The notes beneath the pieces were generated by a model, which saw nothing but the letters and a program-made list of their open reading frames with translations, was not told the origin of the DNA and did no database searches. A stretch of 64,000 nucleotides of DNA, from the NCBI GenBank assembly GCA_016286365.1, contig JAEESN010000003.1, positions 166,937 through 230,936 of the forward strand, in the 5' to 3' direction. Below, piece after piece: positions 41,839-49,458 of this stretch (the first letter of the stretch is position 1; every line of letters starts with the position of its first letter). This DNA comes from Treponema sp. (lineage in GTDB: Bacteria; Spirochaetota; Spirochaetia; Treponematales; Treponemataceae). The translations under genes and the position numbers were made by a program.

Positions 41839-42399
41839 ATGAATAAATACAAAGGAACAAAAACAGAAAAAAACCTGCTCGCAGCATTTGCAGGTGAATC
41901 ACAGGCAAGAAATAAATACACTTATTTTTCTGCAATCGCTAAAAAAGACGGATTAGACAAAATCGCAGAAATCTTTGCAAAAACTGCCAACAACGAAGAA
42001 AACCATGCAAAAATGTGGTTCAGTGAACTTGGCGGATTAAACGAAACAAAAGAAAACCTTAAGGCAGCAGCAGACGGCGAAAACTACGAATGGACAGATA
42101 TGTACGTTCAGTTTGCAAAGGATGCAGAAGAAGAAGGATTTAAAGAACTCGCAGCAAAATTCCGCGCTGTAGCAGAAATCGAAAAACGTCACGAAGACCG
42201 CTACCGCTCTTTACTCAAAGACGAAGATTCAAAAGAACAACTCAAGGCTTCTACAGTAAAAATCTGGGAATGTTTAAAATGCGGACACATTGTTACAGGT
42301 CCTTCTGCTCCTGATTACTGTCCGACATGCGGTGAATACAATCAGTATTTTGAAGTTCGCGAAGATAATTATGATTTAATCCTCACCTGGGGAAGATAA
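41839..42399 (+). CDS. Rubrerythrin
   Basis: A 186-residue peroxidase. The ferritin-like four-helix domain (1-145) has the diiron ligands in [26 protein letters not shown] and [10 protein letters not shown]. The C-terminal rubredoxin domain has CLKCGH and CPTCGE. It reduces hydrogen peroxide with electrons that reach its rubredoxin domain. GAGGA precedes the ATG. It is a close paralogue of the C-terminal half of the next gene. Confidence 0.96.
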   Translation: MNKYKGTKTEKNLLAAFAGESQARNKYTYFSAIAKKDGLDKIAEIFAKTANNEENHAKMWFSELGGLNETKENLKAAADGENYEWTDMYVQFAKDAEEEGFKELAAKFRAVAEIEKRHEDRYRSLLKDEDSKEQLKASTVKIWECLKCGHIVTGPSAPDYCPTCGEYNQYFEVREDNYDLILTWGR

Positions 42400-42422
42400 T
42401 CGTTTAAAATGTTGGAGTGATG

Positions 42423-43652
42423 ATGGATCCAAAAGCATTATTCAATATATCTTATGGAATTTTTCTCCTGGGCGTAAAGTGCGACGGAAAAGTTAATGCC
42501 TGCATAACAAATACATGCATGCAGGTAGCAAATGACCCCGTAAGAATCGCAATTTCTGTAATCAACAATAATCTTACCTGTAAGATGATTAAAAATTCAG
42601 GTTCTTTTGCACTTTCCATCCTAGATAAATCTACCGGCTTTGATATCATAAAAAATTTCGGATACCAGAGCGGAAGAAACACAGAAAAATTCGACGGTCA
42701 GGATTATTCACTCGATATGAACGATAATCCTTATCTTAATCATCACGTGTGCTCTCTTATTTCTGCAAAAGTAACAGAAGCCCGCGACTTAGGTACACAC
42801 ACACTTTTTATTGCAGAAATCCAGGATGCAAAAATCCTTGGAAGCGGAGAGCCATTAACTTATTCATACTATCAAAGTAACATCAAACCAAAAACAACAG
42901 TTTCTACTTCTAAAAAAATTGTCGGCTGGAGATGTAAAATCTGCGGTTACGTTCACAATAATCCCGAACTCCCGTCTGATTTTATCTGCCCTCTTTGCGG
43001 CCATCCGGCAGAAGATTTTGAACCGATTTACGAAGAAGCTGCTTCTCCTTTACAAAACGGAAATCAGCCTTCTATAAATAAAGAAACAAATGCAGAAAGT
43101 TCACAGGAGGAAAAAATGAACAAATACGCTGGAACACAGACAGAAAAAAACTTACAGGCTGCTTTTGCAGGTGAATCTCAGGCAAGAAATAAATATACAT
43201 ATTTCGCATCAAAAGCAAAAAAAGAAGGATTTGAACAGATTGCCGCTATTTTTGAAGCAACTGCAAACAACGAAAAAGAACACGCTAAAATGTGGTTCAA
43301 GGAACTCGACGGAATCGGTGATACAGCCGCTAACTTAAAGGCAGCTGCAGACGGCGAAAACTTTGAATGGACAGATATGTACGAAGATTTTGCTAAAACA
43401 GCAGAAAAAGAAGGATTCACTGCCCTTGCTGCCAAATTCCGCGCCGTTGGCCAGATCGAAAAACGCCACGAAGAACGCTACAGAGCCCTTCTTAAGAATG
43501 TAGAAACCGCAGCCGTTTTCGAAAAGAGCGAAGTAAAAGTATGGGAATGCCGAAACTGCGGCCACATCGTTGTAGGAACAAAAGCCCCTGAAGTATGCCC
43601 TGTTTGCGCTCATCCAAAAGCTTATTTCGAAATCAGCGCAGAGAATTATTAA
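42423..43652 (+). CDS. Flavin reductase-rubredoxin-rubrerythrin fusion protein
   Basis: About 409 residues with three modules: an FMN-binding flavin reductase domain (about 1-155, start [18 protein letters not shown]), a rubredoxin (about 168-203, CKICGY and CPLCGH), a polar linker (about 204-230) and a full rubrerythrin (about 232-409). The first two modules alone equal high-molecular-weight rubredoxin (Hrb), an NADH-fed electron donor. Fused, they would make a self-contained NAD(P)H peroxidase. The start used is the ATG at 42423, 5 bases after GGAG; GTG 42417 and ATG 42420 are closer to it. An internal AGGAGG and ATG at 43116 may also produce the rubrerythrin alone. Confidence 0.85.
   Translation: MDPKALFNISYGIFLLGVKCDGKVNACITNTCMQVANDPVRIAISVINNNLTCKMIKNSGSFALSILDKSTGFDIIKNFGYQSGRNTEKFDGQDYSLDMNDNPYLNHHVCSLISAKVTEARDLGTHTLFIAEIQDAKILGSGEPLTYSYYQSNIKPKTTVSTSKKIVGWRCKICGYVHNNPELPSDFICPLCGHPAEDFEPIYEEAASPLQNGNQPSINKETNAESSQEEKMNKYAGTQTEKNLQAAFAGESQARNKYTYFASKAKKEGFEQIAAIFEATANNEKEHAKMWFKELDGIGDTAANLKAAADGENFEWTDMYEDFAKTAEKEGFTALAAKFRAVGQIEKRHEERYRALLKNVETAAVFEKSEVKVWECRNCGHIVVGTKAPEVCPVCAHPKAYFEISAENY
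43105..43118 (+). promoter_or_regulatory. Internal ribosome site and in-frame ATG inside the fusion gene
   Basis: A perfect AGGAGG (43105-43110), 5 bases, then ATG (43116-43118) in frame with the fusion. It would start a 178-residue rubrerythrin whose first residues, MNKYAGT, match the start of the upstream rubrerythrin (MNKYKGT). Confidence 0.75.
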
Positions 43653-43672
43653 TAATTAATATAAAATGCATT

Positions 43673-43708
43673 TTCAGCTGCCCGGAAAAAAGGCAGCTGA
43701 ATTTTTTT
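43673..43708 (+). terminator. Terminator of the oxidative-stress cluster
   Basis: A perfect 10-bp stem TTCAGCTGCC (43673-43682) / GGCAGCTGAA (43692-43701) followed by seven T. Confidence 0.93.
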
Positions 43709-43797
43709 AACCTTTACAAGAGTCAATTATTATTCCATGGGCATTCAATAATTTATATCCCTTCCCCCCCACTATTCCCAAATCACCCAAAATCTTC

Positions 43798-43803
43798 TAT
43801 AAT
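43798..43803 (+). promoter_or_regulatory. pheT -10 element
   Basis: TATAAT with a weak TTCCCA 17 bases upstream. The leader of about 55 bases contains GGGGAC / GTTCCC, a possible small hairpin, before the GGAG ribosome site. Confidence 0.5.
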
Positions 43804-43861
43804 AAGAAATCAAATTTTTTTGAGGGGACATAAACGGGTTCCCGGGACTTTGGAGAAAAAA

Positions 43862-45571
43862 ATGCCAAAAATCGAAGTAAATGAAAAATTGTTTTTTAAT
43901 GCTATCGGAAAAAAATATTCATATTCAGAACTGGAAGACGTATTTCCATGCGCAAAGGCTGAATTAGACGAAAAGCCAGATATGACTCAGTCTGATGACG
44001 AACGCGTTATTAAAATTGAATTAAACGATACTAACAGACCGGACCTCTGGTCTTTAAACGGTGTTGCACGCCAGATTAAACTTCACGAAGGCGGAAAAAC
44101 TGTTGATTATATGAAAATCATGTCGAACAAGGGAAACAACGATTACGGCGACAGAGTTGTAAACGTAGATCCTGAATTAAAAGACATCCGTCCATACATG
44201 GTTGCATTCATGATTGCAGGAAAACCGATTGACGATGCCATGCTCAAAGACATCATCCAGACACAGGAAAAGCTTGCATGGAACTTTGGTCGTAAGCGTA
44301 AATCAATCTCTATGGGTGTTTACCGCGTAGATCAAATTAAATTCCCTGTAAGCTATCATGCTGTAGATCCAGATAAAACATCTTTTGTTCCACTTCAGTG
44401 TGAAGCTCCTATGACATGCCGCCAGATTTTAACAGATCATCCTAAGGGAAAAGATTTTGGCTGGATTTTAGCCGACATGAAAAAATTCCCTCTTTTAAGC
44501 GATGCAAAAAACGAAGTTCTTTCTATGGCTCCAATCATCAACTCGGCTACTTTGGGTGCAGTTCAGGTTGGCGACAAAGATTTAATGGTAGAACTTACCG
44601 GTGATAATATCGAAAACCTTATTCTTTCTGCAAACATCGTTGCATGTGACTTTGCAGATCAGGGATACGAAATTAAACCTATTCTTGTAAAACATCCATA
44701 CGACACTGGTCTTGGAAAGGACATCATGGTTCCTTACTACTTCCAGAAGACTACAAAAACAACTCTTAAGGCTGTAAACAAGCTCCTTGGTTCTGATTTT
44801 GATATGCCAAAAGTTGTAGATGCACTTACACGCATGGGAAGCACAGTAGAAACAAGCGGCGAAGAAATCACTCTTAGCCCGGCTCCATACCGTAACGACT
44901 TCCTCCACGAAGTTGATATCATCGAAGACGTAATGATTGGCTGCAACATCAGCGCATTTGAACCACGCACTCCTCAGGATTTTACTGTAGGTCGTCTTAT
45001 GCCTCTTACAGAATTCAGCCGAAAAGCAAAAACATTAATGGTTGGTCTTGGATATCAGGAAATGATTTTCAACTACGTTGGTTCTAAAAAAGATTATATC
45101 GACAATATGATGATTGATGGCTCTAAGGTAATTGAAATTGCAAACCCGATGAGCGAAAACTATCAGTTTATCCGTCCGGAAATCCTTTCTTCTCTCTGCC
45201 GTGCAGAAAGTGGAAGTGCAAACGCAATGTACCCTCATAAAATCTTCGAAATCGGAAAGGTTGCATACCTCAAAGATGATGAAAATACCGGTACAACCAC
45301 ACGCCAGCACTTAGGATTCTTAACTGCAGCTGCTGATGCAAACTTCAACACACTCGCAAGCGAAGTTTCAAGCCTGGTTTACTTCCTTGACCACGAATAC
45401 AAGGTAGAAGAAAGTTCAGATCCACGCTTTATTCCTGGCCGCCAGGCACAGCTTATTGTTGATGGAAAACCGGCAGGTGTATTTGGTGAAGTTCATCCAC
45501 AGGTATTGGAAAACTGGGGAATTACAACACCATGTGTTGCCGGTGAACTTGATCTTGAAAGCTTAATGTAA
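43862..45571 (+). CDS. pheT: Phenylalanine--tRNA ligase beta subunit, archaeal/eukaryotic type
   Basis: About 569 residues, far shorter than the usual bacterial beta chain of about 800. It starts PKIEVNEKLFFNAIGKKYSYSELEDVFP, then a B3/B4-like domain, a B5 domain (about 285-360) and a class II-like core (LMPLTEFSRKAKTLMVGLGYQEMIFNYVG, then HKIFEIGKVAYL). Spirochaetes are known to carry the archaeal/eukaryotic type of PheRS. It lacks the N-terminal OB-fold tRNA-binding domain of bacterial PheT. The open frame extends to 43595, across a terminator, but the ATG at 43862 has GGAG 6 bases upstream. No pheS is adjacent. Its last 9 bases overlap the convergent tcdA. Confidence 0.94.
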   Translation: MPKIEVNEKLFFNAIGKKYSYSELEDVFPCAKAELDEKPDMTQSDDERVIKIELNDTNRPDLWSLNGVARQIKLHEGGKTVDYMKIMSNKGNNDYGDRVVNVDPELKDIRPYMVAFMIAGKPIDDAMLKDIIQTQEKLAWNFGRKRKSISMGVYRVDQIKFPVSYHAVDPDKTSFVPLQCEAPMTCRQILTDHPKGKDFGWILADMKKFPLLSDAKNEVLSMAPIINSATLGAVQVGDKDLMVELTGDNIENLILSANIVACDFADQGYEIKPILVKHPYDTGLGKDIMVPYYFQKTTKTTLKAVNKLLGSDFDMPKVVDALTRMGSTVETSGEEITLSPAPYRNDFLHEVDIIEDVMIGCNISAFEPRTPQDFTVGRLMPLTEFSRKAKTLMVGLGYQEMIFNYVGSKKDYIDNMMIDGSKVIEIANPMSENYQFIRPEILSSLCRAESGSANAMYPHKIFEIGKVAYLKDDENTGTTTRQHLGFLTAAADANFNTLASEVSSLVYFLDHEYKVEESSDPRFIPGRQAQLIVDGKPAGVFGEVHPQVLENWGITTPCVAGELDLESLM

Positions 45572-46288
45572 GTTTGCTGTAAGATCTTTTATAACTTCAG
45601 ATGCAATTATAAGTCCTGCTACCGAAGGAACAAAAGCAATGCTTCCCGGAGCAGGATTTTTTCCTTTAAACTCAACATCCTCATCATCCGAACTTTCGCC
45701 TTTAACAGGTTTTTCCTTTGAATAAACAACTTTTACACCGCTTATCCCTCGCTTTTTACATTCCTGCCTCATAATACGGGCCAGAGGACAAACGCTTGTT
45801 TTAGAAATATCACAAACTTCAAAATCAAGGGGATTTAATTTATTACCGGCTCCCATACTCGAAATTACCCGAACTCCGGCTTTTTTAGATTCTTCGATTA
45901 TCAAAAGCTTTGCGGTTACAGTGTCCACAGCATCTACAACATAATCATAATCAGAAAAATTAAACTGCTCTTTTGTTTCTGGAAGAAAAAAACATTCAAT
46001 TGCATTTACATCTGCCCCGGGATTTATATCAAGAATTCTTTCTTTCATCACCTGAACTTTTGATCTTTCGAGCGTTGAATGAAGAGCTATTATCTGCCTG
46101 TTTATATTCGTGATTGAAACCTTATCGTTATCTATTAAATCAAAATGAGCAATTCCGCTTCGTGCAAGGGCTTCTGCGACATAACCGCCAACACCACCAA
46201 CTCCAAAAATAGCAACCCGCGCTTTTGAAAGCTTCTCCATGGCATTTTTCCCAAGAAGTTTTTCTGTCCTTATAAATTCATTAAGCAT
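45563..46288 (-). CDS. tcdA: tRNA threonylcarbamoyladenosine dehydratase
   Basis: A 241-residue E1-like enzyme of the TcdA/CsdL family that cyclises t6A at position 37 of tRNAs using ATP. Motifs: AIFGVGGVGGYVAEALARSGI (ATP-binding, about 29), DNDKVSITNINRQIIALHSTLERSKV (about 53), YDYVVDAVDTVTAKLLIIEE (about 115) and PGSIAFVPSVAGLIIASEVIKDL at the end. The start is 6 bases after TATAGT with a TG extension, so it is probably leaderless. Confidence 0.92.
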   Translation of the reverse strand: MLNEFIRTEKLLGKNAMEKLSKARVAIFGVGGVGGYVAEALARSGIAHFDLIDNDKVSITNINRQIIALHSTLERSKVQVMKERILDINPGADVNAIECFFLPETKEQFNFSDYDYVVDAVDTVTAKLLIIEESKKAGVRVISSMGAGNKLNPLDFEVCDISKTSVCPLARIMRQECKKRGISGVKVVYSKEKPVKGESSDDEDVEFKGKNPAPGSIAFVPSVAGLIIASEVIKDLTANLH

Positions 46289-46294
46289 GATTTT

Positions 46295-46303
46295 ACTATA
46301 CCA
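46295..46303 (-). promoter_or_regulatory. tcdA extended -10, leaderless type
   Basis: TGGTATAGT on the minus strand, then 6 bases to the ATG at 46288. Confidence 0.55.
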
Positions 46304-46409
46304 CAGCCTTTCTTCTTAAAAAAGACTACAATTATTAAAGATATCTGTTATTATTTTCTTTTTTTTAGCTGTTATACTCTAAATATATTCTATTTTATGA
46401 GAGGAAAAT

Positions 46410-47024
46410 ATGAAGGTTTTATTAGTCAACGGAAGCCCACGCCCAAACAGTAACACTCTTTTAGGTCTTAAAGAAATGGAAAAAATTTTTGCAGAACAAG
46501 ATATTCAGACAGAAATTTTTAACATCGGAAACAAAGCTATCCGCGGTTGCATTGCATGTGAACAGTGCAGAAAGCTCGGGTCTTGTGTTTTTAATGATGA
46601 AGTAAATGAGTTTGCAAAAAAACTGGAAGAAGCAGACGGAATGGTTGTAGGAAGCCCGGTTTATTATTCAGCTCCAAACGCTACCGTTCAGGCATTTTTA
46701 CAGCGCCTCTTTTACAGTAACAGTAGCGATAAATCAATGAAAGTAGGTGCTTCTTTTGTTTGTGCAAGACGTGCCGGAACTACCGCTTCTTTTGACGTGC
46801 TCAATAAATTCTTTACAATCAGCGGAATGCCGGTTGCCTCGAGCCAGTACTGGAACAATATTCACGGAGGAGCGCCGGGAGAAGCAATAAAAGATGAAGA
46901 AGGAATGCAGACTTTAAGGGTTCTTGCCAGAAATATGGCTTTTTTAATTAAGTCGATTGCTTTGGGCAAAAAAGAAACCGGTCTTCCGGAAAAAGAACAT
47001 CACCTTTGGACCAGCTTCTTTTAA
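46410..47024 (+). CDS. Flavodoxin-family NAD(P)H-dependent oxidoreductase
   Basis: A 204-residue FMN protein with the flavodoxin-like fold: VLLVNGSPRPNSNT at the start binds FMN phosphate, GCIACEQCRKLGSCVFNDE (about 47) is the cysteine segment of the iron-sulfur-flavoprotein-like branch, and GSPVYYSAPNATVQAFLQRLF (about 81) follows. Three cysteines in that segment are not the full compact motif of Isf, so a cluster is uncertain. GAGAGGAAA lies before the ATG. Substrate unknown. Confidence 0.85.
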   Translation: MKVLLVNGSPRPNSNTLLGLKEMEKIFAEQDIQTEIFNIGNKAIRGCIACEQCRKLGSCVFNDEVNEFAKKLEEADGMVVGSPVYYSAPNATVQAFLQRLFYSNSSDKSMKVGASFVCARRAGTTASFDVLNKFFTISGMPVASSQYWNNIHGGAPGEAIKDEEGMQTLRVLARNMAFLIKSIALGKKETGLPEKEHHLWTSFF

Positions 47025-47034
47025 TTGTGATTAT

Positions 47035-47064
47035 TCATCCAGATTTTTTTACAGGATGATTTTT
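47035..47064. terminator. Weak terminator between convergent genes
   Basis: TCATCC (47035-47040) / GGATGA (47054-47059) followed by TTTTTC. The 13-base loop makes it weak; it may serve the plus-strand gene. Confidence 0.4.
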
Positions 47065-47073
47065 CACAGATAT

Positions 47074-47766
47074 TTAATCACGCTTTGCTGCAATCTTTCT
47101 TGCAATATAAACAAACGGTGTATCTAAAAGGCTGGTTGCGATGTAAATTACATAACATGATGCTGTAATCGCAATCAGTTCTTTGAATGTATAAATGCCA
47201 AGGAAAGCACCAAAGTTAAAAATCACAATGTTTACAAACTGAGAAATCAATGTAGAAAAATTGTTTCTGAACCAGAGCATCTTTGTGTGGCTGCCGGTTT
47301 TCTTTTCTGTTAAATTCCACCATGCGTGATAGAGGAAAACATCTATTCCTTCCGAAATTACATAAGCAATCAAGCTTGAAATGAGCATCCTTGGAGTGTT
47401 TGAAAATAAGCCTTTTACAAATTCGTTAGACCAGTCTCCTTCCGCCGGAATGTAATGAACCCACATAAATGAAAGAAGAATAAAGGTTAAATTTGTAAAA
47501 ATACCTGCTAAAACACCTTTTCCCGCATCTTTTTTACCGTATAATTCGCTTAAAATATCGGTTGCAAGGAAGGTTGCTGCAAAAAGAGTGTTTCCCAATG
47601 TCTGATCCATGCCGAATGCACGAACCAGAATTGTTACTTCGATGTTTGCAAGAACTGTACAAATACCAATCCAGGCGTATAGACCGCCTTTTCCAAAGAC
47701 TTTTAAAAAAAGAATTGTTCCACCAAAAGCCACTAATAGTGAAAGGATTAATAAAAGTTCATTCAT
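47074..47766 (-). CDS. Queuosine precursor transporter (YhhQ/QPTR family)
   Basis: A 230-residue membrane protein with about six helices. FAATFLATDILSELYGKKDAGKGVLAGIFTNLTF (about 63-96) is the family signature (TDxxxExYG), and the second half has ISEGIDVFLYHAWW and WFRNNFSTLISQFVNIVIF, also typical of QPTR. It imports queuine, preQ0 or preQ1 for tRNA queuosine. Its leader carries a probable preQ1-I riboswitch, and queH in the same window gives the last modification step, so the organism probably salvages precursor. GAGG lies 7 bases before the ATG. Confidence 0.92.
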   Translation of the reverse strand: MNELLLILSLLVAFGGTILFLKVFGKGGLYAWIGICTVLANIEVTILVRAFGMDQTLGNTLFAATFLATDILSELYGKKDAGKGVLAGIFTNLTFILLSFMWVHYIPAEGDWSNEFVKGLFSNTPRMLISSLIAYVISEGIDVFLYHAWWNLTEKKTGSHTKMLWFRNNFSTLISQFVNIVIFNFGAFLGIYTFKELIAITASCYVIYIATSLLDTPFVYIARKIAAKRD

Positions 47767-47791
47767 AAAATGACCTCAAAAAAAGAATTGA

Positions 47792-47831
47792 CCTGGTTTT
47801 GTTTATAGACAGGAAGGACTTCGAACTGTCT
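47792..47831 (-). ncRNA. preQ1-I riboswitch aptamer
   Basis: Minus strand. P1 is AGACAG (47831-47826) paired with CTGTCT (47812-47807); the loop TTCGAAGTCCTTC begins with the conserved TTCG-like start; the A-rich tail ATAAACAAAAC is followed by CAGG, whose AGG can pair with CCT in the loop to make the H-type pseudoknot. The tail resembles the AACAAAACAAGG tail of the Thermoanaerobacter tengcongensis preQ1-I aptamer. The downstream gene is a queuosine-precursor transporter, the expected target. A seven-T run follows at about 47779-47787. Confidence 0.72.
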
Positions 47832-47843
47832 TTTGTGTAACTT

Positions 47844-47872
47844 AAGATAGCGTATTTTAATAATTTAATCAA
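47844..47872 (-). promoter_or_regulatory. Promoter of the riboswitch-transporter unit
   Basis: TTGATT (47872-47867), 17 bases, TATCTT (47849-47844). Transcription would begin near 47837, just before the aptamer. Confidence 0.6.
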
Positions 47873-47910
47873 ATAGTGATTATCCGGCTGCCCGGATTTT
47901 TACCAAAGAA

Positions 47911-48681
47911 TTACTTCATCAGCTCATAAAAAAGGATACTCGAAGCCTGTGCTACATTAAGGCTGTCTATAACGCATTCTTTTCCTTTTTTCATGCCATC
48001 CCATGGAATAATTATTAGTTCATCGCAATTTTTACGAACCATATCGCTTATTCCTTTTTCTTCGTTTCCAAGGATGATTAAAACAGGCTTTCCGCCAGAA
48101 GAAAGATTTTTTAATTCTTCCGCGGTTTTTTTAGCACTCAAATCTGTTCCAACGCGAATCATCTTTCCTTTAAGTGCTTCGAGCAGACGGACAGAAGAAT
48201 TAACAGAATAAATATTTACATACTCCATTCCGCCTTCTGCAACCCTGTAACTTGAAGTTGTAATGGAAGTCTGTGCTTCGTCCAGCGGTATGATTATATT
48301 CTTAATTCCAAAAAAGGCAGCAGAACGAACGATTGCACCAAAATTAGCAGCATTCCCGATTCTGTCGAGTAAAACGGCATTCTCGCAATTTTCAATCCAT
48401 GAATCAGTGATTTCGCTGTCTAAAGGAATGATTTCGGGCGACTGAATCATGGCAACAACACCCTGATGATGCACTGTTCCACTCAATTTTTCCAGTTCCG
48501 ACGCCGGCTTTTGATTATATATTCCGTGCTGTTTTGCAAGCTTTTTACAAAGTCCCCCGAATTTTGGAGCAACTTCTTCGGTAAAATAAAGACGTGTAAT
48601 TTTCTCCGGATGATTTTTCTCCAGTTTTTTTACAGCCGCAAAGCCGCATACAGCCAGTTCATTTCGTTTTGTGTTTTTCAT
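47911..48681 (-). CDS. TrmH/SpoU-family RNA 2'-O-methyltransferase
   Basis: A 256-residue SPOUT enzyme. It has an N-terminal L30e-like substrate domain (about 1-90: NELAVCGFAAVKKLEKNHPEK, then HHQGVVAMI, as in RlmB/TrmH group 3) and a catalytic domain with motif 1 GNAANFGAIVRSAAFFGIKNI (about 113), motif 2 LIILGNEEKGISDMV (about 197) and motif 3 DSLNVAQASSILFYEL (end). It is unlike the SPOUT protein at 18812-19651 in its first half. Probably modifies 23S rRNA or tRNA ribose. The ATG is 6 bases after TGATATAAT, hence probably leaderless. Confidence 0.9.
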   Translation of the reverse strand: MKNTKRNELAVCGFAAVKKLEKNHPEKITRLYFTEEVAPKFGGLCKKLAKQHGIYNQKPASELEKLSGTVHHQGVVAMIQSPEIIPLDSEITDSWIENCENAVLLDRIGNAANFGAIVRSAAFFGIKNIIIPLDEAQTSITTSSYRVAEGGMEYVNIYSVNSSVRLLEALKGKMIRVGTDLSAKKTAEELKNLSSGGKPVLIILGNEEKGISDMVRKNCDELIIIPWDGMKKGKECVIDSLNVAQASSILFYELMK

Positions 48682-48687
48682 ATTTTT

Positions 48688-48696
48688 ATTATATCA
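48688..48696 (-). promoter_or_regulatory. Extended -10 of the TrmH-type gene, leaderless type
   Basis: TGATATAAT on the minus strand, then 6 bases to the ATG at 48681. Confidence 0.55.
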
Positions 48697-48714
48697 ATTT
48701 TACACTGATTATAG

Positions 48715-48720
48715 TATATT
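48715..48720 (+). promoter_or_regulatory. -10 of the exported 243-residue protein gene
   Basis: TATATT, then 6 bases to the ATG at 48727. A TATAGT overlaps it on the upstream side. No clear -35. Confidence 0.4.
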
Positions 48721-48726
48721 TAAATT

Positions 48727-49458
48727 ATGAAGCGTTTATTAGTTTTTATGCTTTTTTGTATTTTATTTTCTCCCCTCCATTCGCAGGACAAAAACCTGAT
48801 TTTCAGCGAGTACTACGAATACAAAGATATAGAAATAATGAACATCGACGTTGTAAACTCCGACATAAAAACGCAAAAATATTCCGGCGATTCTCTTTTA
48901 ATCGAAGTTTACAGCAATAACCGCGACTTAATGCCTCAAATCAATCTTAAAGATAAAACACTTTCCATAAATGCAACAGAATTTTCTGCCCGCGAAGGCT
49001 ACTATCTTAATATTTCAATTTATTTTCCTGTAAATTTTAAACCAGAAGAAATTAATTTTTCGAATCAGGATGGAAAATCTGATTATGAATATCTTCCGGA
49101 CTCAAAAATTGTTATGCTTAAAACAGCAACAGGCGAAATGAACGTAGGTTATACCCAGACTGATTTCTTTTCTGTAAAAACCATAGACGGAAATCTTAAC
49201 ATCAAAAATCTTAAATGTGAGTATTTTATAATCCAGTCATTAAACAAAGGAAATATAAATCTTTCCCTTTCCAGCCTGCCCGAAGTAACAAGCCTGATTG
49301 TCGGTAAAAAAGGAAAGGTTTTTCTGGAAGTAAGACAGAAAACAACAATAGAAGAAATTAAAGATATTATAGATTTCCAGTGCCCTTCAAGAAATCTCGT
49401 ATTAAAAGTCCTTAGAGGATCTGTAAATGTTTCCGAAGAACGCTTTAATTTAGACTAA
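48727..49458 (+). CDS. Exported protein, DUF4097-like beta-repeat region
   Basis: A 243-residue protein with a signal peptide (MKRLLVFMLFCILFSPLHSQ). The mature part has short repeated strands of the kind ..MNVGYTQTDFFSVKTIDGNLNIKNLKCEYF.., resembling the stacked beta turns of DUF4097/adhesin-like domains, but similarity is only by pattern. Probably periplasmic. Its 3' end overlaps the convergent SH3 protein gene by 4 bases. Confidence 0.6.
   Translation: MKRLLVFMLFCILFSPLHSQDKNLIFSEYYEYKDIEIMNIDVVNSDIKTQKYSGDSLLIEVYSNNRDLMPQINLKDKTLSINATEFSAREGYYLNISIYFPVNFKPEEINFSNQDGKSDYEYLPDSKIVMLKTATGEMNVGYTQTDFFSVKTIDGNLNIKNLKCEYFIIQSLNKGNINLSLSSLPEVTSLIVGKKGKVFLEVRQKTTIEEIKDIIDFQCPSRNLVLKVLRGSVNVSEERFNLD

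Noticed and set aside
43755..43775. C-rich run before pheT as a regulatory element.
   Set aside because: It is short, unstructured and lies upstream of the promoter; nothing supports a function.
43595..43861. An 89-residue in-frame extension ahead of pheT.
   Set aside because: It crosses the strong terminator at 43673-43708 and the -10 at 43798; the ATG at 43862 has a proper ribosome site and begins as PheT proteins do.
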